Origin: Gadus chalcogrammus
Taxonomy: Eukaryota; Chordata; Actinopteri; Gadiformes; Gadidae
Assembly (NCBI RefSeq): GCF_026213295.1
Contig: NC_079421.1
Span: 17,584,056 to 17,648,055 of the forward strand
Reading direction: 5' to 3'
Length of the DNA stretch: 64,000 nt
Shown here: positions 25,378 through 38,426 of the stretch, one piece after another
How positions within the stretch are numbered: position 1 is the stretch's first letter
How the letters are laid out: every line of letters starts with the position of its first letter
The notes under the pieces: model-generated
What the model was told of the DNA's origin: nothing
Seen by the model: the letters and a program-made list of their open reading frames with translations, nothing else
The model's database searches: none
Made by a program: the position numbers and the translations under genes

Positions 25378-27486
25378 GAGGGTTCTCCGGTTGAAGACAA
25401 TAAACTGCACGGGAGGCTTTGTCGGTGAATTCCATAATAATCAGATAAAAAAAGAAAAATGAAAAATAGTAATTGCATTAGTTCCTTCACCTGACTGATT
25501 CTCCGATTTTTCTTTGTAATTTTGTTTTGCTGGATCCTTTTGAAATGACTTGACTTGATTAATTAATTTAGCATTACTTATTATGTCAGTAGTGGGGACT
25601 TTTCGCCATTCAGTTGTAGATTATTACTTAAGAAATTGCCACACAAAAAAAGGTTTTGCATATGATGTTACTTCATGCACTGGAATAGCCTACACTGGTG
25701 CTGGCCGTTTATTATTGCACTGGACAAAGATATGATGGATATCTAAAGATGCAATCAAATCAGATTTGAGCCATAAAGTCTACTGAAGTCCACAGGCACT
25801 GAGATAGATACATTGCGTCAAAAAATACCACTTTTTGAATACGTTTTCTTTTTGTTACACGCCTATAGCTATGTGTGACCGTTTATGCATTCTATTCCTC
25901 AGGAAAGGATCGGAGTGCCATGCATGGGGATCATCACAGTTAATAAGGGCCAATAGGCGACCCTGGTTTTTCAGGCCCTTTGAGTTTACTTGAAGGTTGT
26001 TCATAATGTGAAGCGCTGAAAAAAAGTCTTCATGTCAGTTTAGGTCTTGGATTTGCATCACTGATAACACTGGACCTCTTAGAAAAATGAAGTGCTAATG
26101 CTTAACGTTTAACACTTTTGTATGAAAACTGGAACTCTTTGTATCAAACTGGAAAGTCTACAATTTTACAGTTATTTATACACATAAATAGAAAGGAAAG
26201 TTGTTTTAAGTCACCTGTACTTTATTCTGTAGTTACATTGTTGTTATTTAAATTAGTAGGCCTCACATTGGAAACAAACACATGTCTTTAAGTTTGCAAT
26301 ATTAAGGGTTAATATGAATCAAAGTTTTGTGTTAACTCTGTAACATTAGAGATACCCTATTATTACCATGCTTTTCCTTATCAGTATTATCTTGCAGTTT
26401 ATCCCTACACACCTTCCCTTTCTATTATAGATAATGCACATGGATTGAAAGAGGTTTGCTTTATTGTTGGCTGTTATTGCTGGGTTATGCTCTTAATGAA
26501 TTGAAGAGCTTTAAATACAATGGGTGTGACTCTTGATTGTGTTCTGATCTTTCCTTCTGTATTTAACTTTAGAAAACATGCTTCATTTTGAAAATAAGTT
26601 GTATTCTATGACACTTGTGTCTATCAATGTCCTATCCACTTAACCAGAGACACACTTGGAGAATCCTCGTTTTTTTTGTTGGACAGCAAAGAAGTCTGCA
26701 TAGGTATTGGTGCTTTTGCCCACAAAGTTTAACAAAGTGTCATTCATCCGCTACTTTGATGTTACACAATAAGCATTAGGACCCTAGGATTGCACACTAT
26801 CAATTCTCAAACCCTTTAACCAACTTTGAAAGATAGCAGCTTTGAAAAAGGTCAAGTATAAGGCATATCACACCAAAAAAAACGTTCAATTAGTCAGAAT
26901 AACAGTTTTATCAAAAAATATATTATGCTCTCCAAAATAAATATATTATTGGAATTTTAAAACTGAATATGAGCTGCTAGGTCCAGCCTAAGTAGTCAAT
27001 CATTACTTTTCAATTATTTTAAATTCTATTATATTATAAAAAATAGGTTTGTATAAATAGCCAACACTTCCTTAATGTGAGAAACACAGTACAGGAAGAA
27101 TTTCACTGTAATGCTATCACATTTGTTATTCAGCAAAATTAGATTAAACAGTCAAATATAAATGCTTCTCTCAAAAAAAAATCTTTTCAATACATTCATC
27201 ATAAACGTATCAGTAAATGTTTTAACGTGTTCTATGGTTATGCTCAAAACAAATGTAACTATAACCCTATTATCCCAGTAATATGCATAGTATATCTAGG
27301 TAATGCCCAGTAAGAAAAAACAGTAAAGAAAATACACTATATGTAGGTTCGGGGTATCTAAATAAGCAACAGAATTGACATCATAGTAATCATTGAGATC
27401 GATTTCATATGTGTTATGTGCTGTTGTACTCTATTCCCCAGGAGATACTGTAAACGAATGTTCAACCATGACACCAGAGTTGTCAA
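25378..27486. other. ccdc85b 3' region and fosl1 3' flank
   Basis: Convergent 3' ends. The left part should hold the ccdc85b 3' untranslated region; the right part, read on the minus strand, that of fosl1. Near 26930-27060 the minus strand has several ATTTA pentamers, such as TATTTATAC at 27050-27058, consistent with the AU-rich instability elements usual in FOS-family transcripts. A minus-strand AATAAA lies near 26459-26464. Exact ends are unresolved. Confidence 0.4.
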
Positions 27487-30156
27487 TCAAAGAGAGATGA
27501 TGGTCGGGGAGTGAAGGGAGTGATCGGATTGGTCACCGCTGCTGCTGCTACGACGATGAGCTATGCCACAGTGTTGGGCGGCGAGGTTGAGAGAGTGTTG
27601 GGGATTAGCATGGTGGGAGGAAGAGGAGGAAGAAGTGGCATGGGATGTACCAGAGGCCAGGCTGTCTAGAGGGGCGGAGGGATAGGTGAAGACTAAATTT
27701 GCGGTGAAGGGAGTAAAAGATGGAGTGGACATAAGGATGGGCGTGTGGAGGGATTCAGATTCGGGGGCACTGATCACAGTAGCCAGTGTTGTCGCGGGCT
27801 TGGGCGGGATAGTTATCTTTGGTTTGGGCTTGGCGAGCCTCTTTGCTGACTGAGGTTTTGACGAAGGCCCGGGCTGCTCTGAGCTCTCTGGTTCCATCTT
27901 GATTCCCCGCAACATTGACAGCGGTGGGCGGGAGTCGGAGTCGGAGCTGGAGTCTTCGATTTTACAGATGGGACGGTGGGCTTCCAGGACGAGCTCTAGC
28001 TTGTCCTTCTTCTTCTGTAGTTCAGTGATTTCCTTCTGAAGACGGGACTTTTCCCCTTCCAACTCGTCAGTCTCCTGGATAGGAAAATAAGATAACGTTT
28101 ACCTCAGTAATGTCCCAATTCTGAAACACGACTAAATAGTCAGGTCATTCAATTAACAAAATCATCCTTTGTGACGTTAATTACTCACATTTTGTAGTGT
28201 GTCAGTCAACTCCCGGCGGCGGTTACGACACTTTGCAGCAGCCAGTTTGTTCCGTTCTCTCCGAATCATCCGCCTCTCCATCTCTTCTGGTGATAACTGT
28301 CATTACAATAATTACAATTACATTAGCAAAAGCAAAAACTAACCCTAACCCAAACAAAACTGTTTGTCTGGGCAAAGTCGAGTTCATGAATTTCAAAAGG
28401 CTGGCTTGAGGGAGATGACACATCCCTGTGAGTCGGTGAGTTCAATATGATGTCTGGGCTCCAAGAGCTACTACTTATTTCCAAGCATTGACATGAAAAT
28501 ATCTTAACATGAATCAGCTATGCCAAATGATACGATTGAAATACTACCACCTTGTGTCTGCATTTAATCATCGCATCAAATCAAAAACCCTCTGAAACGG
28601 ACAAAAAGCTTTTGTCGCTTGACCCTAGGGCACATTCCTGCTGCCCATTGCTCAATTGTAATTATGCCGTTCATCAAGTATTTCCCGCCTATGAAGATAG
28701 ATGACTCACACTCAGACCCCGGCCATGACTCGGGTGTGAGTCACACCAAGTGCCCAGCCCTGATGAGTCACATGATAGCCTACTTCCTGTGCCATGAAAT
28801 TACGACTCCAAGAATTAAGCAAGTTCCGCGATGACAGCTCCAAATAGTGACGCCATATGTGCAATGTGGGTATAAAGGAAATTGCAACTACCAGATAGGG
28901 AGCTATATGTGCTTCCGGCACTTTCTATTCAACTGAACATTCTTTTACATGCACACACATATTCAGCAACTTCTTTAACATTACAAGGATTTTATCTTCT
29001 CAAACACTCAATATTGACTTCATGATGATGTTGATCAAATGGAACTACTAGTATCTATTTGATACTTATCAAGTACTTTGAAAGAACATAAATGTGTTTC
29101 CTCTAACTTGAGACTCTATTTCTAAAATATTTGTTATTAATTAACGCTGGACTCCTGGTTTCCTAATGGAATGGCGTTCTTAGGAGATTAGAAGTGCCCT
29201 GTCCAATAGTACTAAAAGATATTACAAATTAATGACACATCCAGGATTTAGCCATTTTCCAGGACACACTCATTCAGGTTTCCATTTGGGTAAAACACTC
29301 CCTGTAACAATTGGGTATTTTTCTATATATTTGTACAGACACAGAGGTGACATAAGAGTTATATATTGCAGAACCAATGATCTTAACTCATGCCACTTCC
29401 ACAATGCCTCAAAACATTTTTTTTATGCATAGACCTCAAAAGCTTCACTGACTGTTGTTAAAAAAAAGAAGCTATTACAAACGTCTTACGTGTTCATCAT
29501 TTCTGCGCCTTGTGGAACCTGTGGAGTGGGAAGCAGCTCGGATGACCCCATGTCTGTAAAAGTGTGTTTGGGATTGTCTTTGACCCATTGGTCGCATCCC
29601 TGAGTGAGCTTGGAAAGAGGGTCTTGGAGACTGTGAAGGGCCTGGTGGAGACCCAAAGGAAGGCTGGACCATCCATTGGAGGTCCTGGTTGGTGGTGATA
29701 GCGTTGAGACTTGGTACAAATTGGCTATTTCCCGCCATGGTGAATTTCTGTCAGCAAATAACAAAGTAGGGTTACATTAGACTGCAAACCCATTCATTTA
29801 CAAATACTTTTGTTCATTATTATATAGTGTAAGGGTTGACTTGAAATGTGTGACCTATATTTACCTATAGGAATCTAAAGCCTAGACACGTTAACACGTT
29901 TTGTTAACTCAATGTTTTATATACACATTGGGTAATGTTAACATCGTACACTGCATGATATATATAATGTCTTATTGGACTGCTGTATAGATCATAACAG
30001 ACTAGAGTGAAAACGTACCTGCTCCTGTTGTGTGGTTGAGGTGCTAGCAGCTCCCAGAGATACAGAACTTGAGCCAGTGTGTGGCACTGGCGACCCGGTG
30101 TCACTATTGGCGAAAGACGAGTTGCCTCTCCCTTGGTTTCCAAAGTTTCGATACAT
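27487..30156 (-). CDS. fosl1: Fos-related antigen 1 (FOS-like 1, AP-1 subunit)
   Basis: A bZIP transcription factor that pairs with JUN proteins on AP-1 sites in the nucleus. Four coding exons in transcript order: 30019-30156, 29490-29747, 28189-28296, 27487-28074. GT-AG borders and phases close to give 363 residues (human FRA-1 271; the extra length is mainly in exon 2 and the C-terminal region). It starts [10 protein letters not shown], like human MFRDFGEPG. The basic region [19 protein letters not shown] lies in exon 3 (about residues 140-160). Five leucines at 7-residue spacing form the zipper across the exon 3/4 join, ending [15 protein letters not shown]. The C-terminal end [14 protein letters not shown]...SPTIISL is Fos-like. 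Exon number and junctions match human FOSL1. Neighbours match too. Whether this is the a or b teleost copy is not decided. Confidence 0.95.
28702..28770. promoter_or_regulatory. AP-1 site cluster in fosl1 intron 2
   Basis: Three perfect AP-1 sites lie within 69 bp: TGACTCA at 28702-28708, TGAGTCA at 28737-28743 and TGAGTCA at 28764-28770. A near match TGACTCG is at 28726-28732, and an ETS-like TTCCT follows near 28783. FOSL1 genes in mammals are known to be autoregulated through intronic AP-1 sites. This looks like the fish equivalent, though in intron 2 rather than intron 1. Confidence 0.7.
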
Positions 30157-30541
30157 CTTAGTGTTTTAAGTTGTCTTTCGGATGAATATTATGTCCTTGT
30201 TGTCGGTACTGGAAGATCCTTGATCTGACTTTTGATCTTATTCAACTTTCTAATTCAAAACAGGGGTAAACCCGGGTCCTCGGTAGAGTCCAAACCAGCA
30301 ATACTTCCAGGGGTGAACGATGAACAAATATTTTCCAAGAGGTGCTCCAAATAACCACAAAATTCTCGAATGAATCTATTCAGACGTCCGGAGCGACTGG
30401 TCGGGATAGTTTATGCTGAAGAATCGGTAATGGATGTGGAATTTAACCTCATAAAGCAATAGTATGGATTTTCCACGCCCCCTTTGAATTACGGGAAATA
30501 CTGTCGTCTAACTACGCTACGCCATGCGGTGACGTACAAGA

Positions 30542-30551
30542 CCATATTTGG
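30542..30551. promoter_or_regulatory. CArG box (serum response element) upstream of fosl1
   Basis: CCATATTTGG fits CC(A/T)6GG exactly and lies 386 bp upstream of the fosl1 start codon, next to a CRE-like TGACGTAC at about 30530-30537. FOS-family promoters classically pair a serum response element with a CRE. One such decamer is expected by chance about every 16 kb, so the support is position. Confidence 0.5.
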
Positions 30552-30559
30552 TCAGTTTC

Positions 30560-32339
30560 CACTCGAGAGCACGGTAGATTTCCTTTGACAGATACTACTG
30601 ACCTCCTGGTGATTTTTATTTATTTTAGTGCTTTTGAGTGCTCTCAAATATTGACAGTCAGCCTGGCCAGACCAGAGATGAAATCTCCATGATATAAGAC
30701 GACACAAGGATTGTGGCTCTGTTAATATATTTTTTGTTAGGAAACAAAAAACGAAAGGAAACCAGACCAAAATGATAGTGTTAAGAGATTTGCCGAATAA
30801 GAAAATAGCACATTGCAGGCCTATATTGAGATAACAACGTATGTGTAATTATGAAGCCTATTCTGTAAATATTAAATAAACCAACCACAAAGCAGAACCA
30901 ATTATGTCCTGTTGTGCTATGTGGTTTGGCAATCACTTTCCTTTTGATAGTAGCCTACATTTTTAAGGAGATGACTCACTGGATCTACACCTTTTCGTTG
31001 AACTATTTCTTGGCCCTCCTCTATACCTCCACTCCCTTGAGTAACCGTGGATTACGCTGTAGGATACGGACATTGTTAAAAGGGAAATCTTTGGGTACCA
31101 TATGCGCCACACGTGTGTCACGACCGGCAGCTGCTGGCCTTGTTACTCTTTGGAGGACAGAGTTCCCGGCATGGGTGACTCCTCCCTTGGTCTGCATATT
31201 GGTCTCTCATATTACTGCTGAAACTTCTCCTTGGATTACAAGGATGAGGTGGCATAAGAGCCCCATTAATGAGGATGGCCATCACCTCCCAATTGTTTGT
31301 GTATGAGTAAATATCATAGGCCTAAAATATAGAGGATATGAGTAATATATGGTATGTAATATTGATCACACAATGTATATATTCTGTGGTCTCACTGCAT
31401 ATTAGATTAAATTTGTATTGCTATTTTTGTTTGGAATTGTTGGTGAATAATTGTATTTCAAAAGCTAGGCTATACTGCTAGCCTTAAAGGTCAACAGCAA
31501 AGGTATTTTCATACTATTGTTATTTTATTAATATTGAGAACTAGAGAGTTGGAAAGTGATCTTTATCATTACACTAACTGAATCATTACAATATTTCTGA
31601 TTAAAATGTAAATCTCAAAGTACTTAGAATAAAAGTCAGCAATTCACACTATGATATATTAGCAACGTTAATGTGGGGTTAAATCCTTCCAGATTGGAAA
31701 TCGTTGTAGAAGGATATTAATTGTATTTTAGACACATTGTTCCCTATGGTTATCTCCTCATGGGTAATCTACATACTGCAATTTGAAAAGCCAATGCACT
31801 GCACGTCCTGTGTCTGTTTTGCATTTCATCAGAACAACACGGAAGTACCGATGAAGGGAAGCGCCTGGAAAGCCGAGCGTACTTGCGTCTTGCCACGCAG
31901 GCACACGCAACAGTCAACCGAACCCACCCCAGTGCGAAAGTGGAATAGGCCCAACTTGTCGCAAATCCGCGTAGTTGGCGATTGCCGTTAGCTTGGTAGG
32001 TAGTTGTACCAATCCATGCTGTTGCATCTTAATTTCAACGTAAACTTTTGTTGTCAGGCTTTTAATGAACACGGACTCTAATGCGCCAGTTCCTACAAGC
32101 GGGCACCGTAGGCTCTTACTGTTTTAGTCAAAAGTAGCTGTACACTCAAAACTAGCAATAACATTAGCATGTTGCTAACGATAACGATGATCCATTAGCC
32201 AGCTTAGTATGTTCTACATGATTGACCGTGTATTAAATAACGTAACTGGGACAATGCATTGTATATGTATGAATGAATACGACTGTAAGCTAAATTGCTG
32301 TTTTTGTTTTAGTTTAGCTTACGTGGACGTCAGCGCACC
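30560..32339. other. Region between fosl1 and yif1a coding parts
   Basis: Contains an open frame of 130 codons (30914-31306) with an N-terminal hydrophobic segment but no recognised family. Towards the right, about 31840-32000 has an ETS-like CGGAAGT and a donor-like GTAGGTAGT, and probably holds the yif1a promoter and a non-coding first exon. An acceptor TTTTGTTTTAG near 32311 precedes the ATG exon. Confidence 0.4.
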
Positions 32340-35300
32340 ATGGACCTGCCACATCATGGGTACCGACCAAGTAAGAACGATATTCAGTTGCATACATTTG
32401 AGGTTTAATCTGTTCGTAAGATTCAGAAACAGGCTCTGTGAACTAGAGTTGTTGGATTGTGTTAAAACGTGTAGATGTTACCAGGGTTAGCGTTACTAGT
32501 GCATAGGGTTACTGCTTATAGGGATGTTGTTCTGACGATGCCTTAGGTTGTGAAAAATGAGAGCGGTAGTTGTTTTGAAGTTTAAACATTAAAATGCATA
32601 TCATTTTGTTGATGCTTTTATCTAAAGTGAGTGAATACAGTGAGTCCATATAGATTATTTGCATGGGGGACCCTGTGTGAATCCCTTGCTCTTGTTTTTT
32701 ATGTATTTTCTAAAGTTAAAATTAATTATTAAAATGTTGGCATCTTCTCCAGCATCTTTATTGTCATTATAGTAAAAATTGAGCTCTCTTATTTTGTTGT
32801 TTGTTGTTTCTTTTTTTTCCCAGCAAAGACAAGAGCCCGTGCACCTCCACCATCAGCAGACCCCCTGCTGTTTGATGACACCAGCTCTTCACAGCCAGCC
32901 ATGAACAGTCAGGGATACTACACCCCGGGTTACAGCATGGCAGCCCCCATAGGTGGCCCTCAAGTAGACCCTGCAGGAAACAATCTGTTTGCAGACCCGA
33001 TGGCCAATGCCGCCATGATGTATGGTTCAACACTGGCCAATCAGGGAAAGGATATGGTTAACAAAGAGGTGAACACAAATTATGCTTCGTCTTACAAAAT
33101 GACCTCTGTGGATGGGTGCCATGTTTAGAGTAGAGGCACACTGAACTAACAAAGCCGGAAATCTAATTTCTTAGAACTCGTTACTCAGACTTGCTTGTAA
33201 ATCCCATGGATAAAATGGTCTGCCAAATGACTTGGTGTGAAATAGATGCTTGCAGGCAAACTTAATTTAATTCCTCTTGCATAGTGAGCAGGTTTTCTCC
33301 CCATGAGTTAGAGTTCAAGCCCATCTATTACCGTGGTGATTTGGACTGCATAGCTGTTTTTCATTTGGTCTTGGCCCGAAACAATGTTTTTATTTGAACT
33401 CCTTAAACTTAAAATGCGAGATTCATAACATCAATAGCATTGAAGAGGGGATGCAATATTTATTCTGCTCAGACCCATGTTCTTACCTGCACCCATCCCC
33501 AACTTTTCTGGCATTCTGTACAACTAAGAAGCCTAGAGAAATACGGTAATTGATATTTTGACATAAGACAGACATTGTCTGCTGATGCTTCAGAATATTT
33601 CTACATGGATTTTGTTTAGTGCTACATAGACAAATTAAATCGTCCTCTTTTCAAGAAATCATAATTATAGGCAAAGCATGCAATTTATAATCTCTGGATA
33701 TCACACACAAAAAAAAAAAAAATTCACCATGTTCAAGATCGTAGACGTACTAAGACAAAATAAATATTATTTTGGTATCATTGGAACTCTAAGGTATTTA
33801 TTTATTTCATTATATTCCCTATACGCCAGGATACTTCTGTATTTGCCAACAAGCTGAAGCGTCGGACACTGCACCCCTGCATCTCTCCATGTTAGCAATA
33901 TCTTATGATTCACTCTGGGCATGGTACTAATTAACAGGCCCGTGCTTGCCATTTCTAAATAAGTTAATCTTTGTATTCTGCTTTTCAGATCAGCAGATTC
34001 ATGTCCATGAACAAGCTGAAGTATTTCTTTGCCGTGGACACCAGATATGTCGTGAAGAAACTTATGCTCCTAATGTTCCCATACACACATCAGGTAATCT
34101 CGGCTAGTGTTTCTACAGGCGAGATTGTCTAGTTCACTGCAAGAGGCGGTACAACATATCTAATAACCAACATTGTTTTGTTATGTTCAAACCTACATCC
34201 AAAAAGATAACCAGCACCTTATCAACTCTACACTATGCCACTGGTCCTTTTATTCACACATGTAACACCATCGCCGACGTCACATGAGGCTGGGCTTAAA
34301 TTACACTCTTCACTTACTTATTGGGGTTGTTAATTATGTCAACAAGGTAGCCCCACTATTCCCTTACAATGTACACGGTACACTTTCACACAATAATGTG
34401 CACAACGTGTTTGCCACTGACTGTACTGCACTGTCTGCAGTCATATTGTTTTGTATTGGTAGACCTAGATATTTTAGTTTACATATTTATGTTCAAATCA
34501 ATGGTTAATAATTATACTGTAATGATTGTACCTTACTACATTAACTCCCCATATCCTACCACAAATCCACCAAAAACATCTAAACAATGTCCTTGCAATG
34601 ACCAGCAAATAGCTATGTTTCCGTGTCGTAACTATATTTAATGTGTGTTTATTTTGGTTTCCAGGACTGGGAAGTTCGTTACCATCGGGATACTCCTATG
34701 ACGCCAAGACATGACGTGAACGCACCTGATCTTTACATACCGAGTAATTACGTTTCCTATTTATCCACACTTTGGGATAGGCCTAACAATTCTGTTTGTT
34801 GACTGTCGTGTTTGTCTTTCTAGCAATGGCGTTCATTACGTACATTCTACTTGCTGGAATGGCCCTCGGCATTCAACAAAGGTACCTTCTAGACTTTTTC
34901 TGAAAGCTTTATTTACTGAAACTCAATGGTTGGGGCTAGTTACCCAATATTCTATATTTAAATTTTTTAAGCTTCTCTCCTGGATAAACTCTTGGTGTCC
35001 GTTTCAGATTCAGTCCAGAGGTGCTTGGACTGTGTGCCAGTACGGCTCTGGTCTGGATCATCATCGAGGTGCTGGTGATGCTGCTCAGTCTTTACCTGCT
35101 CACCGTGCACACCGACCTCTCCACGTTTGACCTCCTTGCTTACAGCGGATACAAATACGTTGCGTAAGGATCACTGCCAGACACACACACACACACACGC
35201 ACACGTTAAGGATACACACGGTTAAGGGCACGGCTGTCTCAAAGAGGTTAAGCTGGGGGTGGCGTGGCATAGGATAGTTAAGTCCAAATCACTCCCTTTT

Positions 35301-36948
35301 TATAAATCTCCTTCTGAGCAACCCATTATTGTGTTTAAAGGATTGATATGTGAGGGTGGAGTTCAGCTCCACCCTGCTACTCCCCTCCTTCGGATGGGAG
35401 TAAATGGTTTTACGTTGGCGTGGTGTTGATGATGTAATGGGCCGGTTCACATTTACGACATTGACGACATAATCCAGTTTCTGAGGAACTAGGGATGGCA
35501 CTATTGCAATTGATATTGCGATTAATACAAATTGACTATAAATGCACATTCTCTTTCTTATTTTTATTTTTTTCCTTTGATTTTGAAAGGTTTGGCCCAC
35601 AGAATGTCAACATTCATATCAGAAATCATTTTTGTTTTTATTTCCACTTGCTATATATTCAATTACACTTGCAGTGAGTGACTGCCTGATTACAATTGCA
35701 GTAAGTGACAGCCTGTTAACAATTCCCAAATCTGTGGTGTTCCGTAAGTTTCATATTCAACCCATACTGAGTCGTCAATAAAACTCCCTCAAGATCACTT
35801 GGTCTAGCTTTTGCTTAATAAGTACATTTTGTATGAATTGTATGAATGATAATGTGTCGCTACGTGTAATGTGTTTAACTCACCAGTACTATGCGATTAA
35901 TCGCATCGTTTTGTTGAGTTAAAAAAAAATTAAACTTTGCCCAGCCCTGATATATAATAACAATGTATTTTTTTCTCCCTGTGGATTCTAGGATGATTCT
36001 CACCGTGTTGAGTGGCTTACTTTTTGGCAGTGATGGCTATTTTGTGGCTCTTGCCTGGTCCTCTTGTGCCATCATGTTCTTTATAGTAAGTATTTCAACC
36101 ATTTATTATCTAAGGTTTTAGTCAATTATGTAATGATTTAATAAGCTACAGTACACGCTTCAGCCAGAGGGAGGCCATTGTAAACTGTGTTCATCTTTGC
36201 TACTGACGGACTGTTGAAGAGAGGTCTAAACAAACTATTTCACAACAAGCCTACTCTGCATTATATATGATTCCTGTAATGCTACCGATATGTGGTTGTT
36301 GCAGGGACTATAGTGAACCAAAGCTGGAGAATAGTATTTGGAAGTGGGCTAGACGTAAACTCATTACGATTGTAACAATATACAGTGGGGTTAATTTCAA
36401 ATTGTTTTGAGTCTCTTAAGGTTCTCCCTTGCAACCGGGTTTGTTGCAGCTAGCTGAAGCTTGACGCAGATTTAATGATTAAAAATAACACTATTTAACA
36501 TGTTAGTAGTCAAATGTATCATGAGTGACTTCAGCAGAAAAGTTTAATTGTAATTTATTTGATATGGTTGCAGAACCTTAATCCTTTGTTACACTCTCAC
36601 AGAATTGTCTATATCATAGATATTACCTGAAGAGACTAGACCTGAGCTGCTGCTGTCCCACTGTGACTCTTTTAAATGTTCTATGTTTTGTTAACTTCAT
36701 TTGGTAAACATCTTGAGTTCCTTTTCTTTGTTATGTACATTTCAAAGAATTATGTGTTAACTGAAGCAAAACGGTGTTCCCCCCCTCAGGCTCGCTCGTT
36801 GAAAATGAAGATTCTCTCCTCACTGTCTACTGATTCGATGGGTGCGGGAGCCAGTGCAAAACCTCGACTCCGCCTCTATATCACAGTGGCTACCGCTGCC
36901 TTTCAGCCATTCATAATCTATTGGCTAACCTCACACTTGGTCAGGTGA
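32340..36948 (+). CDS. yif1a: YIP1-interacting factor homologue A
   Basis: A multi-pass membrane protein of the ER-Golgi intermediate compartment and early Golgi; the family pairs with YIPF proteins and supports ER-to-Golgi transport. Eight coding exons: 32340-32370, 32824-33068, 33989-34093, 34665-34743, 34824-34881, 35008-35163, 35992-36085, 36790-36948. Phases close to give 308 residues (human YIF1A 293, YIF1B 314). The Gly/Asn-rich cytosolic N terminus holds PLLFDDTS and [12 protein letters not shown]. Then comes [15 protein letters not shown], and five hydrophobic segments beginning at [20 protein letters not shown], with the conserved [23 protein letters not shown] and [14 protein letters not shown]. 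It ends [12 protein letters not shown] chose YIF1A over YIF1B mainly from synteny with 11q13 genes. Confidence 0.92.
35492..35949. mobile_element. hAT-like MITE in yif1a intron
   Basis: The left end TAGGGATGGCAC and right end GCCCAGCCCTG are imperfect inverted repeats of the CAGGGCTGGGC type found on many non-autonomous hAT elements. Near each end lies a GCGATTAAT-type motif. No clean 8-bp target duplication is seen, so it is probably old. Confidence 0.4.
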
Positions 36949-38426
36949 CAATAAGGGGCAGATCACACCAAAGGCTAATCGTGCTGGATCTAAGAAGACC
37001 CCTGTTAAGCCATTAAGACATGTGCTTAATTCATTAAAAGTTGAATACACCTGCCAGTTATGATCCCCTGTCAACTTATAAAACATAAATGTTGAGATTC
37101 TTGTGAGCTTGTTTGAAGTGTTGATGGCATTTTCAATGATTTACCAGCACAGTAAATTAATATTGCCTACTAAAAGCTTGTATTTTACAAATTGTGCTTC
37201 ACTGGAAAATGCGTATTTTCTGATCGACAGCATTTTAGTTGAAGACTTTCATTGTGATTTTCAAAGGGATTTTTGATTCCATCTTCGCCTTTATAAATAT
37301 AAAATATTTATAAAATTGTATTCAAACAGTGGTTCCTGGTACTCACAAATCCTCACAATATACACACATTATCTGAGTAACTTTATCTAATCACGTTTTC
37401 ATAATCAATAGGCCTACCATCAGTTGTCTGATATTGTCTTGGGTATTATTTTTATTTATCAAAACGGCATGATCAGTTTGTTTTATAGTTTTTTTCTAGA
37501 AAACAGTTATTTACCGTTTTAACTTTTGTTTATATATTAAAGGCCTTCTTTAAAAATGTTTTGTCACCTAAAATATGTCCGTGCACGTCTTTTATATTAG
37601 ACCACCGAGATGTCAGATGTAGAGAGAAGCTCAATCAAAGCATACTAAACTGTCAAGATATCTACATGGACGCGCCTCGTGCGCGTAAACTGCAAAGCGT
37701 CCTTTTGGTCTCCATGGATACACAGTACGGGACCGATGTCAGCGAACCTAAACGGAGAGAGAAATGTGACTGAATGTGATCTTTAAATAACGTATTTTAA
37801 ACAAAACGATGTTGTAAAGATATTTGCCTGTGCCGTGATACAGTATTTGGTAGGTAACTTTCAAGATTTTATTCGGTTAAAAAGAAATTCACCAGGTGAT
37901 CGCAAAAGGCGGACGAAATGTAACTTTATATTGCAGCGCCATTTTCATGTTGAGCTCCATATTGGAGACGTGAGCCTTTCCTTGCCTTGACGAGTGTTTA
38001 TAAATGAATTTGTTACACATAACGTTCCAGCCTCAATGACAATTTGTATAAGGGCTACCCACGAGTGTGTACATGCGTCTAGATACGTCGTATAATCCAG
38101 GCTAAAGTTACTTGAGTATCCTGTCCCAACATTTTGTTGTCAACCATCAACCTGAAACATTTTAAATTTTTTAGTCGCTGGCCGACCTCTTATCTGCCGA
38201 TGCAGACTTTGAACATATTATAATGCCATTTCAGGGCTACATTTCATCCTCAAAGCAAGCATATGTTAATTTGTTTTTTTGATAATGAAATGATGGAGGG
38301 AGGGGGTGATAATAGGGTACACTATAAACCAAGTGCTCAATTTGTAATATCCAAATAAATATTGCCTTTTTCTCATATTCCAACAGGATTACTACAGAAT
38401 GAGCTAGTGCATTTAGCACCTGGAGC
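36949..38426. other. Intergenic stretch between yif1a and forkhead gene
   Basis: The left part is the yif1a 3' region. About 37600-37780 is richer in CpG (GACGCGCCTCGTGCGCG-like) and is a candidate promoter for the forkhead gene. It includes GTCTCCATGGATAC, a partial RFX X-box. An acceptor-like TTCCAACAG at about 38378-38386 precedes the ATG exon, implying an upstream non-coding exon. Confidence 0.4.

Noticed and set aside
30914..31306. 130-codon plus-strand open frame with hydrophobic start
   Set aside because: No recognisable family, no promoter or poly-A context, and composition like its non-coding surroundings. A database search would be needed to rescue it.
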